The notes below the pieces were generated by a model, which worked only from the letters and a program-made list of their open reading frames with translations, was not told the DNA's origin and searched no databases. 64,000 nt of DNA, taken from the NCBI GenBank assembly GCA_964386565.1, contig CAYLRU010000010.1, forward strand, positions 30,505 through 94,504, in the 5' to 3' direction. This DNA comes from CAYLRU01 sp964386565. Its GTDB lineage: Bacteria; Desulfobacterota; Desulfobacteria; Desulfobacterales; UBA5616. Shown here piece by piece: positions 24,862 to 34,353 of this stretch (its first letter is position 1; the number at the start of each line of letters is the position of its first letter). The translations under genes were made by a program, and so were the position numbers.

Positions 24862-26272
24862 AATGTCTTTCTCCTTTCAATTCGCTGTGTTTCGGTTGAG
24901 CCTCGATCATTTTTCCCCAAAGAGAATGGGCCAGGGCTTTTTCAATACGAACATAAACCAGTTTTCCGACAAGATCGCCGTCAAGACCTGGCACCGACTT
25001 GTCCCCAATGAAATTAACGACCTTGTTCGTTGATGTTCTGCCCGACCATTCCGGGGACGGCTCATGTTCCGCCGGATTAAACCGTTGTTTTTTGCTTCGC
25101 CCCTCTACCAGGATCTCAACCGTCGTCCCCACCAATTGCGCGTTCTTTTTACGGGTGATGCTTTCCTGAAGGGCCAAAACAGTCTGAAACCGGCTGTTTT
25201 TTTCGGCAATATGCACCTTTTCTGAAAAGGCGGAAGCCGGCGCATTGGGCCGATCCGAATAATTAAATACGAACAGGCTATCATATTCAACTGTTTTAAT
25301 CAAATCCAGTGTATATAAAAAATCCTTTTCACTTTCACCGGGAAATCCCACGATGATATCCGAACTGATGGCGATTCCCGGACAGGCATCTCTCAACCGG
25401 CCGACTTTATCCAAGTATTCTTCTCTTGTATATTTCCGGTTCATTCTTTTCAGCACGGCATCCGATCCCGACTGGACCGGCAAATGGATATGGTTGCACA
25501 ATTTTTTCACCGTATGAAAAGATTCGATCAAATCACCGGACAGGTCTTTCGGATGGGAGGTTGTAAAGCGAATTCTGAAAATATCTTCAATCTTGTCGAC
25601 CTTCTTTATCAATTCTGCAAATGAACAGAGTCCTTCTTTCATTCCGTAGCTGTTGACATTCTGTCCCAGCAGCGTGACTTCACGGGTACCGGATATTACC
25701 AGCCGCCGGATTTCGCCGATGATATCGTCGGGATACCTGCTTCTCTCCCTTCCCCGGACATATGGCACCACGCAATAGGTGCAAAAATTATCGCAGCCTC
25801 TCATAACGGTGACGAATTTCGAGGCTTCAATTACGGACGGCTGTGGCGCTGCTTCAGCAATTTCAAGGGGCCGGCCCGTCATTTCGATATCGATCATACG
25901 GCTCCCGGTTTCTTCGATATGCCGAACCATGTCCGGCAGCCGACAGATGGCATCGGTTCCGAAAACCAGGTCAACATACGGAAATCGTTTTAATATATTT
26001 TTTCCTGCCTGTTGGGCGACGCATCCGCCGATACCCACGATCAATTCCGGATTTTTTTGTTTCAGTTCGGCTGTTCTTCCCAAAAAACTGAAGGCCTTCT
26101 GCTCCGCCTTTTGGCGAATAGCACATGTATTGGCTATGATGAGATCGGCCCCGGCCAACGACGATATCCGCTCATATCCCACCGGTTGCAGGATGCCGGC
26201 GATCTGATCCGTATCATATACGTTCATCTGGCAACCCATGGTGTATATGTATAGTTTTTTCTTTTTTTTCAT
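24851..26272 (-). CDS. miaB: tRNA-2-methylthio-N6-dimethylallyladenosine synthase MiaB
   Basis: A 473-residue radical-SAM methylthiotransferase that thiomethylates i6A37 of tRNAs reading UNN codons. The N-terminal UPF0004 domain binds an auxiliary iron-sulfur cluster through Cys in GCQMN, ANTCAIR and GGCVAQ. The radical-SAM CxxxCxxC is in CDNFCTYCVVPYVRGRERSR. The C-terminal TRAM domain (about 395-460) includes LVEGRSKKQ. This is normal MiaB length. It overlaps DUF4911 upstream by four bases (ATGA type) and BFN downstream by 11, forming a tightly packed three-gene unit. Confidence 0.96.
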   Translation of the reverse strand: MKKKKKLYIYTMGCQMNVYDTDQIAGILQPVGYERISSLAGADLIIANTCAIRQKAEQKAFSFLGRTAELKQKNPELIVGIGGCVAQQAGKNILKRFPYVDLVFGTDAICRLPDMVRHIEETGSRMIDIEMTGRPLEIAEAAPQPSVIEASKFVTVMRGCDNFCTYCVVPYVRGRERSRYPDDIIGEIRRLVISGTREVTLLGQNVNSYGMKEGLCSFAELIKKVDKIEDIFRIRFTTSHPKDLSGDLIESFHTVKKLCNHIHLPVQSGSDAVLKRMNRKYTREEYLDKVGRLRDACPGIAISSDIIVGFPGESEKDFLYTLDLIKTVEYDSLFVFNYSDRPNAPASAFSEKVHIAEKNSRFQTVLALQESITRKKNAQLVGTTVEILVEGRSKKQRFNPAEHEPSPEWSGRTSTNKVVNFIGDKSVPGLDGDLVGKLVYVRIEKALAHSLWGKMIEAQPKHSELKGERHYVA

Positions 26273-26526
26273 CTGATTCCAATTGTCAGTGGATCGGCAG
26301 TCCTGTTTACCAGCGGGCCGGAGATTACAATGTCCTTTTTCAATTCCGATATCAACTCCCCGAACTCCTCCTCACATCCGGGGGCAATGCTGAATTTCAT
26401 AATCCCCTTTTCAGCATCTTCGGTACTGACCACTGCCAATCCCTCGTAAGCCTCGATGATGAATTTAATAAAAGCGATTTCCCGACGATCCACACGGTAA
26501 TATTGTTTTGTGGTTTCCGATTTCAT
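26269..26526 (-). CDS. DUF4911 family small protein upstream of miaB
   Basis: An 85-residue protein of unknown function with YYRVDRREIAFIKFIIEAYE and a C-terminal NRTADPLTIGI, resembling the DUF4911 family found next to tRNA-modification genes in deltaproteobacteria. It looks like a small alpha/beta domain with no catalytic motif. ATG at 26526 is seven bases after GAGGG; the ATG at 26532 directly abuts that sequence and is less likely. The stop overlaps the miaB start, so the products are probably made together. Confidence 0.6.
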   Translation of the reverse strand: MKSETTKQYYRVDRREIAFIKFIIEAYEGLAVVSTEDAEKGIMKFSIAPGCEEEFGELISELKKDIVISGPLVNRTADPLTIGIR

Positions 26527-26705
26527 AATCATCCCTCATGCCCGGCAAACAGGTAATATTCATTATTAACACCAACCCGCCCGTGATTTCAACTCCAAAC
26601 CAGAAAACGGCGCCCCATTCCCGGCATTGCCCGGTACACCACCGCCGCGGCGGCCGGTCAAAAAATATTGTTCCATCCGGCATTTTGCGCTATAGGAAAA
26701 TTCAT

Positions 26706-28439
26706 ATGAAAAAAGAATGGCAATTGATATCGTCAAACCCCCGGACAATACGATCCCTGGTGAAATCCCTGAAATGCCATCCTGTTACCGCTACTGTTCT
26801 GGCGAACAGATCCATTCTGTCGAAAAAGGCCGCTCTGGATTTTTTTTCTAATTCCTTCAACCGGTTGAAACCCCCTTTTTCACTCACGGACATAAAACGG
26901 GCAACGGATCGCATTGTAAATGCCATATTGAATAAAGACCCCATTTTAATTTTCGGGGACTACGATGCAGACGGCATCACCGCAACGGTCGTCTTATACG
27001 AATTCCTTCAATACGTGGGAGCGAACGTGGATTACTATATTCCCCATCGAATGACCGAAGGATACGGGCTTAACACCGGCCACATATCGGACGTTGCGAT
27101 TTCAAAAGGCATTCGGCTGATTATAACGGTGGATTGCGGTTCAGCAAGCCACGATGCCGTTTTAAAAGCAAACGCCGCCGGCATCGATGTCATTATCACG
27201 GACCACCACCATATTCCGGAAAAAATTCCTCCCGCCTTTGCCGTTGTCAATCCCAAGCGAAGTGATTGTCCTTCGGATCTCTGTCATCTTGCCGGCGTTG
27301 GAATCGCATTCTATCTGGTCCTGTGCCTCCGCAAGGTACTCAGGGACCTTTCCTTTTTCAAAACAAAGCCCGAACCGAACCTGAAACAGTACTGCGACCT
27401 GGTGGCTATCGGAACCATTGCGGACATGTCGCCGATTATTGGAGAAAACAGGATTCTGACACGAGCGGGACTTGATGTCATGGCCACGGGAAAACGCATG
27501 GGGTTGACATCATTGTTTGAAAGCAGCGGCCTGAAGCATCATCACGTGAGCACCGACGACATTGCCTTCCGCCTGGCACCCCGGCTCAATGCGGCAGGGC
27601 GCATGGATCATGCCGGACAGGCCGTGGATCTTTTGACCTGTAATGACAGGGAAAGGGCATTGCAAATCGCTGCAAATCTCAATCATTTGAATGAGATGAG
27701 ACGCGCCATTGAAAAAAAAACCCATGATGAGATCCTGCATCACATTCGCGGCAACCCCCGCCTGAAGGAACAAAAATCCCTGGCCATGTACTGTGAAACA
27801 TGGCATGAAGGGGTTCTGGGAATCGTGGCGTCAAAACTCGTCAGGCGATTTTCCCGTCCAACAGTGCTGGTCACGCTTCAAAACGGCATCGGAAAAGGTT
27901 CTGCCAGGAGCACCCCCGGATTTGACATTTATGAAGGACTGACAAAATGCGCTGATTTGCTGGAAGGTTTCGGCGGACATGCCATGGCCGCCGGGATCAC
28001 CCTGAAACCGGAAAATTTTCTTTTGTTTAAAGAAAAATTCGAGTCCGTGGTCCGGGATCATTCAGGTGATGCAGCCCCTGTCAATGTTCTTCCCATCGAC
28101 TGTGAAATCCGGTTTGATATGATTACCGACAAGCTCATGGATGAAATGGAAATGCTCCAGCCCTTTGGAACCGGTAATGAAGAACCGTTATTTCTGGCCA
28201 GAAACGTCCGGGTGGTTCAGTCCCATATCGTCGGAGAACATCATCGGCGGCTGGTCCTGAAGCAGGTTAACGATCCTGTGGGTAAACGAATCCATGGGAT
28301 ACATTTCAATGTGGACCCGGGCCCTGTTCCGGACAGCGATTACGACGAAGTCGTTTTCCGCCTTCGATGGAACCGGTGGAACGGAAATAAAACCGTCCAG
28401 ATCATCGTTGAAGACGTAAGCGGGCCGGCTGACCACTGA
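26706..28439 (+). CDS. recJ: Single-stranded-DNA-specific exonuclease RecJ
   Basis: A 577-residue 5'-3' exonuclease of the DHH/DHHA1 family used in recombination and mismatch repair. Metal-binding motifs are visible: LIFGDYDADGITATVVLYEF, VDCGSASH, IITDHHHIP and AIGTIADMSP. The DHHA1 half has RLNAAGRMDHA, and GFGGHAMAAGITL carries the GGHxxAAG signature. The OB domain lies at the C-terminus. The frame extends upstream to 26538, but the ATG at 26706 with AGGAAA gives the standard length. It is divergent from DUF4911-miaB with about 180 bases between. Confidence 0.95.
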   Translation: MKKEWQLISSNPRTIRSLVKSLKCHPVTATVLANRSILSKKAALDFFSNSFNRLKPPFSLTDIKRATDRIVNAILNKDPILIFGDYDADGITATVVLYEFLQYVGANVDYYIPHRMTEGYGLNTGHISDVAISKGIRLIITVDCGSASHDAVLKANAAGIDVIITDHHHIPEKIPPAFAVVNPKRSDCPSDLCHLAGVGIAFYLVLCLRKVLRDLSFFKTKPEPNLKQYCDLVAIGTIADMSPIIGENRILTRAGLDVMATGKRMGLTSLFESSGLKHHHVSTDDIAFRLAPRLNAAGRMDHAGQAVDLLTCNDRERALQIAANLNHLNEMRRAIEKKTHDEILHHIRGNPRLKEQKSLAMYCETWHEGVLGIVASKLVRRFSRPTVLVTLQNGIGKGSARSTPGFDIYEGLTKCADLLEGFGGHAMAAGITLKPENFLLFKEKFESVVRDHSGDAAPVNVLPIDCEIRFDMITDKLMDEMEMLQPFGTGNEEPLFLARNVRVVQSHIVGEHHRRLVLKQVNDPVGKRIHGIHFNVDPGPVPDSDYDEVVFRLRWNRWNGNKTVQIIVEDVSGPADH

Positions 28440-28658
28440 CAACCGACCGTATAACCCCGGCAGACCCCTTCACGGAATCACCTGTAATCGGATGGAAATG
28501 TGCATGGTATTGCTGTCAAAAAATTACCAAATTTTTCTTGCATAATCCATTTGATCTAATTAGTATAGTTCTGTTCGGACTTGAGAAACATTTTCAGGTT
28601 TTGACTAAAAGATAAAAATTTACAATTTTTCAAATATCACAGCGTGTGAGGGCAGTCC

Positions 28659-29081
28659 ATGGCAAAAGTGTTTCGCCCCAGTACTCGGGAATCGAGTATT
28701 TTGTCAAAAATCGAATCATCCAAAAATTTTTTCCGCAGAAAAGCCATCGAAGCATTGAGGGATCTCAAAGAACCGTTAAGCAACGCCATCGCCACGAAAC
28801 TGGTGGAAAACAACCTGGTTGAAACCACCAATAAAAATACGCTTGAAGACCAGATTCTCTGGTGCCTTGAAAACTTGACCCATGCGGAAGATTTTGACAT
28901 CGAATACCAGACCGCGCCTTTTCGAAACCTTGTTCCCAACCCCAACATCATCAGTCTTTACGTCATGGCCTTTGTGGTGGAACAACTGATCAACCATAAA
29001 AGCATTGTTGACATATTCGGTTCGGACGAAGATATTTACCGCAACATCAATAAACAGGTTTCCAAGTTTATACCGGTATAA
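28659..29081 (+). CDS. Conserved-looking protein of unknown function coupled to rnz
   Basis: A 140-residue soluble protein, not recognised. It is mostly helical in appearance, with charged N-terminal half (FFRRKAIEALRDLKEPLSN), the segment LEDQILWCLENLTHAEDFDI, and a hydrophobic patch LYVMAFVVEQLI. There is no signal peptide, transmembrane helix or metal motif. Its TAA stop overlaps the ATG of rnz by one base (TAATG), so the two are very likely translated together. A role linked to RNA processing or to the same condition as RNase Z is possible but unproven. Confidence 0.7.
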   Translation: MAKVFRPSTRESSILSKIESSKNFFRRKAIEALRDLKEPLSNAIATKLVENNLVETTNKNTLEDQILWCLENLTHAEDFDIEYQTAPFRNLVPNPNIISLYVMAFVVEQLINHKSIVDIFGSDEDIYRNINKQVSKFIPV

Positions 29082-30097
29082 TGCGCCCCTCTTTTCATCC
29101 GAGGCTGATTAACGGGCCCTTTGATGACCCGGGCCTGTTTATTCCTTTTTTCTTTTCAAAACGAGCCCTTGTTTTCGATCTCGGCGACATGCATGCCTTA
29201 TCTTCAAAAGATATCCTGAAAATCAGCCACGCTTTTATAACCCACACCCACATGGATCACTTCATCGGATTCGACCGATTGCTGCGTCTCATGCTGGGAC
29301 GAAAAAAAACCCTTCATTTGTATGGTCCGGAGGGATTTATAAAAAATGTGGAAGGAAAACTTTCCGGCTATACCTGGAACCTCGTGGAAAACTATGACAA
29401 TCATTTTTTATTAAACGTATTTGAAATCTTACCGGATCGCATTATCGGCAATACCTACGGCTGTACAGACCGCTTCCAGCCGATCCAGGAGCCGTTCATA
29501 AGACTTTTCAACGGCATGCTGATGGAAGAACCGGCATTTGCCGTATCCGCGGTTATACTGGATCATGATATTCCGTGCATCGGCTTTTCCATTGCCGAGC
29601 GATTCCATATCAATATCAAAAAGCAGGCGGTTCTGGATCTGGGACTTGAAATCGGACCCTGGTTAAACCGGTTTAAAGAGGCGGTATATCGATACGGCCG
29701 ATCAGATAATAAATTCCGGATCCCCTTGGGCAGTACCCCGTCAGGAGGAAAAACCTTTCCACTGGATGAGCTGGCCGACAAAATCGCCGTCATCACCCCC
29801 GGCCAGAAAATTGTCTATGTTGCGGATACGGCCCACACCGAATCAAACACCAAAAAAATCATCGAATTCGCCCGCGACTCGGACCAGTTGTTCATCGAAG
29901 CGCCTTTCCTGGAATCGGATCGGCACATTGCCGAGAAAAAACGCCACTTAACCGCCCGGCAGGCCGGCACCATCGCCGGAAAAGCAGGGGCCAGGCAATT
30001 CACCATCTTCCATTTCTCTCCGCGCTATATGGGCATGGAGAAAATGCTGTACCAGGAAGCAATGAACGCCTTTGAAAAAAACAAGCCGGAAATGTAA
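29081..30097 (+). CDS. rnz: Ribonuclease Z (metallo-beta-lactamase fold)
   Basis: A 338-residue MBL-fold endonuclease expected to mature tRNA 3' ends. The zinc motif is ITHTHMDHFIGFDRLL. The later ligands appear as VILDHDIPCIGFSI, VYVADTAHTESNTKKI and FTIFHFSPRY. It is slightly longer than short-form RNase Z and has an insert of about 60 residues in the middle. Some Desulfobacterales proteins of this type are annotated simply as MBL-fold hydrolases, so the tRNase activity is inferred from the family. Start codon overlaps the preceding stop. Confidence 0.85.
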   Translation: MRPSFHPRLINGPFDDPGLFIPFFFSKRALVFDLGDMHALSSKDILKISHAFITHTHMDHFIGFDRLLRLMLGRKKTLHLYGPEGFIKNVEGKLSGYTWNLVENYDNHFLLNVFEILPDRIIGNTYGCTDRFQPIQEPFIRLFNGMLMEEPAFAVSAVILDHDIPCIGFSIAERFHINIKKQAVLDLGLEIGPWLNRFKEAVYRYGRSDNKFRIPLGSTPSGGKTFPLDELADKIAVITPGQKIVYVADTAHTESNTKKIIEFARDSDQLFIEAPFLESDRHIAEKKRHLTARQAGTIAGKAGARQFTIFHFSPRYMGMEKMLYQEAMNAFEKNKPEM

Positions 30098-30106
30098 AGA
30101 CATCAT

Positions 30107-31351
30107 CTACGAATGGGCGGACATTTTCAAAAGTTTATAGGCCGTGATCATGGCCACGTCCTTGGTAAACCGGTCTTTGGGTTCCATCCGCATAATAACC
30201 GCCAGTGTTTTGTCGTCCTGCTCCGCCAAAAAATCCGGGACGATTCCCCTGCTCTGCCAGCTCCGCCCCTTGGGGGTATACATGGCCCCGGTAATAAACT
30301 TGACCCGGCAGTCGTTTGACAGGGTAAACGTATTTTCGAACACCCCTTTTCCGAAAGTCTTTGTTCCCACGATAAACGCCTTGTCATGGTCCTGGAGTGA
30401 TCCTGCGAGGACTTCGGCGCTTGAAGCGGTTTGGTGGTTTACCAAAACAGCGATCCTGAACGTATAGGGATCCTTGTTTCCCGATATATAGTTCTGAAGC
30501 TTTGTCTCCCGCTGCAGGGTCCTGAGCATGATGCTTTTTTCCGGCAGAAAAAATTCCGTTATTTTCAGCGCCTCCAGGAGGACACCGCCCGGGTTGTTCC
30601 GCAGATCGATGATGAGTTCATCAATGCCCTGTTGTTTCAGCACATCGAGCTGTTCTTTGAATTGCGCCGCCAGTCCCTCGGTGAACCGCCGGATTTCCAC
30701 CAGTGCGGTCTGATCATTCAGCCTGGTGACGGTCAGATTCCGCGTGTTGAATTTCTGATAGGTCAGCGTCACATCAAACACTTTTATATCGCGGTTTACC
30801 GTCAGTTGAACGGTCTGGTCGGTTTCGCCGTTCAGCATGGCGTTCACCTCGGAAAGGGATTTACCTTTCAGGGGCTTTGAATCAATCCTTAAAATCCTGT
30901 CATAGGGTTTTAAAATCGTATCTGCCGGGGAATCCGGCACCACTTCCGTTACCGTCAGGCTGCCTTCCTTGGGGTTGAACGCACTTTTTATGCCGATGGA
31001 TACCTGCTCGCCCTTGATCGAATCCATGATTTTTTGATAGGATTCCGCTGTCCATATTTTTGACAGACCCGGTATTTCCGGCGGTGAAATATGACGCAGC
31101 ATCCCCTCAATAGCCGCCCAGTACAGGGCTTCCGGCGTGATATCGTCACTGTAGTAACGGCTCAGTATCAGTTGCCGGACTTCATCAAAGACCTGTTCGG
31201 CATTAACGAATTTGTGGTCCAGACGTACCGGAAATATCGGGGAGAAATGTTGACGATCTTCCTCCCCCTCCCCGCCAAACACGGGAAGACAAAAAGTCAG
31301 CCCCGTTACCAGTACCAGGAAGATCGCCCTTTTTGCCAATTTACGCTTCAT
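30107..31351 (-). CDS. S41 carboxyl-terminal processing protease with PDZ domain
   Basis: A 414-residue exported serine protease. A signal peptide covers about residues 1-26 (AIFLVLVTGLTFCLPVFGG). A PDZ domain spans about 120-205 (GSLTVTEVVPDSPAD, LSEVNAMLNGE). The peptidase core has IDLRNNPGGVLLEALK, the nucleophile Ser in VNHQTASSAEVLAGSL and the general-base Lys in KTFGKGVFENTF. CtpA-type enzymes trim or degrade periplasmic proteins. It has the ribosome binding site AAGGAAG. It faces rnz with 9 bases between the stops. There is no neighbouring NlpI- or peptidoglycan-hydrolase-like partner. Confidence 0.92.
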   Translation of the reverse strand: MKRKLAKRAIFLVLVTGLTFCLPVFGGEGEEDRQHFSPIFPVRLDHKFVNAEQVFDEVRQLILSRYYSDDITPEALYWAAIEGMLRHISPPEIPGLSKIWTAESYQKIMDSIKGEQVSIGIKSAFNPKEGSLTVTEVVPDSPADTILKPYDRILRIDSKPLKGKSLSEVNAMLNGETDQTVQLTVNRDIKVFDVTLTYQKFNTRNLTVTRLNDQTALVEIRRFTEGLAAQFKEQLDVLKQQGIDELIIDLRNNPGGVLLEALKITEFFLPEKSIMLRTLQRETKLQNYISGNKDPYTFRIAVLVNHQTASSAEVLAGSLQDHDKAFIVGTKTFGKGVFENTFTLSNDCRVKFITGAMYTPKGRSWQSRGIVPDFLAEQDDKTLAVIMRMEPKDRFTKDVAMITAYKLLKMSAHS

Positions 31352-31739
31352 CGTTTTTCTTCCTTACATGATTCACCCCATTCCGCCATCAAGGGCAACC
31401 ATTCGTTTGGGTACTTGAAATTAACATATTGATTGATTTGGTTTTCGTTTTTTTTATTTATCGGATTATTCGGTGATTTTCATTGTCTTTTGTTCCCGAC
31501 CGGATTTCATTGTTGACATTCAGCAAAAAACGGCCTAAAAACAAATCAGATAAAAAATTATCTCATCTTCTCTATATTTAACTGACGAAGTTCCACTCAA
31601 GCTGACCAAAAATTGCGGCAAAGCCCATACCTTCATTTTACAATCGTTTCTTAAATTGTCAATTCTGAACAGATTTTTCCTTTCACGTTAAAATTACCGG
31701 CAACCATTGCCGGCCGCCCCAAACATAAGGAGTTTGAAA
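31352..31739. other. Intergenic region upstream of the exported-protein island
   Basis: About 390 AT-rich bases between the divergent S41 gene and the small frame at 31740. A possible promoter, TTGACA near 31514 followed 17 bases later by TAAAAA, points to the plus strand, but the match is weak. Nothing else was recognised. Confidence 0.35.
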
Positions 31740-31892
31740 ATGAAAAATATTCGACCCCCACCCGTTTCTTCGGAGCCGACCGGTTCCGGTTCGCCGATTC
31801 AGATTCCTTGCCGTCCCGGAAAGCCTTGCCGATGCCTGCAGTTATACCCGGCTGCGGTCACCGTACATTCGAAATACCAACATATATTTTAA
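31740..31892 (+). CDS. Small open reading frame (50 codons) preceding an exported-protein gene
   Basis: It begins MKNIRPPPVSSEPTG after a strong ribosome binding site (AAGGAG, eight bases upstream) and ends ten bases before the ATG of the 816-residue exported protein. It contains a Cys-rich patch (PCRPGKPCRC). It is not recognised and shows no signal peptide. It could be a translated leader controlling the next gene, a real small protein, or a chance frame in an untranslated leader. Confidence 0.3.
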   Translation: MKNIRPPPVSSEPTGSGSPIQIPCRPGKPCRCLQLYPAAVTVHSKYQHIF

Positions 31893-31902
31893 AGGAAGTC
31901 TT

Positions 31903-34353
31903 ATGAAAAAACAACATTGCAGGCTGGAGCGATTTTCATGTTTTTCATTATTTTTTTCGGTATGCGGTTTCCTGATGTTTTATGTTACGGCTTCCCTTGC
32001 CCAGGGGGTTACATCCCGGGAACTCTCTGATTACTGGCAGCAACCACAAATCGTTGACCGCAGTTTTTCAGGCCGAATCATCTGGGACATGCTGCAAAAG
32101 GCCGCGCCGGATGAATGCTATCATGGATTGGGAAACGAATTCAACAGCTATGATCCTGCCGGATTTGATACGGACACGTGCTTTGATGCCGGCGGCATGC
32201 CCAAGGTAAACGAAGGATATGCCTGGAGCATGACCAAAACCGGGTCAACAATATGGCTGGGCACGGCAGCCAATCCCCACTGCCTGGTCATCGGCGGGAT
32301 GACCCTGCGCTCCTTCGGTGTTACACTTCCCCATGAAACATCTTCATGGGTATGCGAGTATGAACAAAGCAACATTTTTGATCCCGGCCGTCCTGTCGGA
32401 GACTGGCGCCCGCCGAGGATTTATGCCTATGACATTGAAACGCAATCGTTTGAAGAAAAAAAGCCGAATAATTTTCCGGATCTGCGAATGCTCCGGTTGA
32501 CCACCGGGCTGCGATCTGCCGGAAGCATGTCTGACGTGGTGTTTTTTGCGGGTCCATCCCTCGGCGAAAGCGCGATAAGCATGTTCGCTTTCAATACAGA
32601 CGGGACCTATATCGATGCCATAAAAATGACGGACTACGAAAATATCCGCAAATGGTTAGTGGCCGGCGGCAACCTTTACACCGTTGCCTGGGACAGCGAG
32701 GGATCCGGCAGTACGGTATTAAAATGGACGGGAAATGCAAGTGATCCTTTTCAGTTTGAGATCGTGGGACATTTGAATTCCCAGGGACGGGAGTTGGCCT
32801 TTCATGACAACCGGATTTTTATTTCCACCCGGCCGAAAGAAATTTCGGTTCAGTCGAATGAATTCGCCAGCCTTTACATGAGTCCTCCTGTTCCCGGGGG
32901 CGGGCTGCCCGGTGACCCGTCCCTGGAATGGACGAAAGTCTGGGAAATAACCGATTATGAACCCGACCTCTCAACGGCTTCGGCCACTGCCGGTGGGGCC
33001 TTGGCGTCCTTTGACGGTTATCTTTACTGGGGAACATTGATGGCGCCGTTCACCTCCACCATATCGGCCTTCCAGCGACATTTTGACATCAATGACGGTT
33101 TCACCCTTGATGCCGATAATGACGGTCTGGAAGAAGAAGAGATTTTTTCGACTGTTTTGGGAACCTATCGCGCCACAAGCGTGTTCAGGGGTAAAGACTT
33201 CGATACCCCCGCACCGGTGATTGAACTGCTTTACGGCCAGCAGTATTTCCCCGTATATGATCCCGACTTAAAAGCGTATACGTTTGATACGACCGATCTT
33301 CATCAAAACAATATGGAAAATCCCGTTCCAAGATGGGGAATGTCCGGATTCGGCAACTTTTTCAACGTATACACATGGACCATGTCCACCTCCAATGACG
33401 GCCTTTATATCGGTACATTTGACTGGAGCTATCTGATCGGCACGGTGATCAATGACCTGGCCATGATGATCAATGACAATTTCGACAGGAACGAGATGCC
33501 GGAAGACCGGATTCTTCGCTCCACAAAGGCGTTTGAGGACTTCCTGGAATTGCTGAATTACAGTTACGGAGCTGATCTTCTCAGGGTTCCCGATTCCGAC
33601 ACCCCGGGCATTCTTGAAAGCATCGACGGCCTCGGCAATTTTACAAACTACGGCATTCGAACCATGGTTTCCTCGTGCGAAGCCCTGTATGTCGGTACTG
33701 CAAATCCCATGAACCTGTTGACCGACACCGCCGACGACTTTCCGGAAGGTGGATGGGAACTCATCCGCATCGAATCGTCAAATAACGACATGGACGAAGA
33801 CACCATCCCCAACGGGTGCGATAACTGCCCCGAGACAGCCAACCCGGGGCAGGAAGATGAAGACGAAGACGATACGGGCGATATCTGCGATACCTGCACC
33901 GATACCGATGCGGACGGATTCGGAGATCCGGGCTTCCCGGCAAATACATGTGAAACGGACAACTGCCCGGTTGAGGCCAATTCCGACCAGTCTGATCTGG
34001 ATGCAGACGGCATCGGCGATGCCTGTGACGACTGCACCGACACGGACAACGACGGTTATGGAAACCCGGATTTTCCGATAAATACATGTGAAACGGATAA
34101 CTGCCCGGATCTTTATAATCCGGACCAGAATTACCCGTACGGCGACACAAACGAAGACTGCGTCATCAACAAGGGCGATCTGGACTGGCTGCTGGCCCAT
34201 ATGAACATGTCAGCCGGCCAGTACACGGCCTGCGATCTTAACCGGGACGGGCTGATCACTGTCCGGGACATTTTATTCCTGGCCAAAGTAAATCCCATTA
34301 TCTTGCGCGATGTTCGCATCAGGGCATTGCTTTCAAGGTCCGGCAGACGATAG
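31903..34353 (+). CDS. Exported propeller-like protein with TSP3 calcium repeats and dockerin-like, Arg-rich tail
   Basis: An 816-residue protein with a signal peptide (about 1-34). A large head (about 35-620) of repeated beta-strand character suggests a beta-propeller but matches no family I can name. Residues about 625-745 are thrombospondin-type-3 calcium repeats (DNCPETANPGQEDEDED, DNCPVEANSDQSDLDADGIG). The tail has two calcium loops (DTNEDCVINKGD and DLNRDGLITVRD) and then the basic end ILRDVRIRALLSR. Two downstream genes share that tail. A calcium-stiffened surface or secreted protein is likely. The ribosome binding site is AAAGGA. Function of the head is unknown. Confidence 0.8.
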   Translation: MKKQHCRLERFSCFSLFFSVCGFLMFYVTASLAQGVTSRELSDYWQQPQIVDRSFSGRIIWDMLQKAAPDECYHGLGNEFNSYDPAGFDTDTCFDAGGMPKVNEGYAWSMTKTGSTIWLGTAANPHCLVIGGMTLRSFGVTLPHETSSWVCEYEQSNIFDPGRPVGDWRPPRIYAYDIETQSFEEKKPNNFPDLRMLRLTTGLRSAGSMSDVVFFAGPSLGESAISMFAFNTDGTYIDAIKMTDYENIRKWLVAGGNLYTVAWDSEGSGSTVLKWTGNASDPFQFEIVGHLNSQGRELAFHDNRIFISTRPKEISVQSNEFASLYMSPPVPGGGLPGDPSLEWTKVWEITDYEPDLSTASATAGGALASFDGYLYWGTLMAPFTSTISAFQRHFDINDGFTLDADNDGLEEEEIFSTVLGTYRATSVFRGKDFDTPAPVIELLYGQQYFPVYDPDLKAYTFDTTDLHQNNMENPVPRWGMSGFGNFFNVYTWTMSTSNDGLYIGTFDWSYLIGTVINDLAMMINDNFDRNEMPEDRILRSTKAFEDFLELLNYSYGADLLRVPDSDTPGILESIDGLGNFTNYGIRTMVSSCEALYVGTANPMNLLTDTADDFPEGGWELIRIESSNNDMDEDTIPNGCDNCPETANPGQEDEDEDDTGDICDTCTDTDADGFGDPGFPANTCETDNCPVEANSDQSDLDADGIGDACDDCTDTDNDGYGNPDFPINTCETDNCPDLYNPDQNYPYGDTNEDCVINKGDLDWLLAHMNMSAGQYTACDLNRDGLITVRDILFLAKVNPIILRDVRIRALLSRSGRR

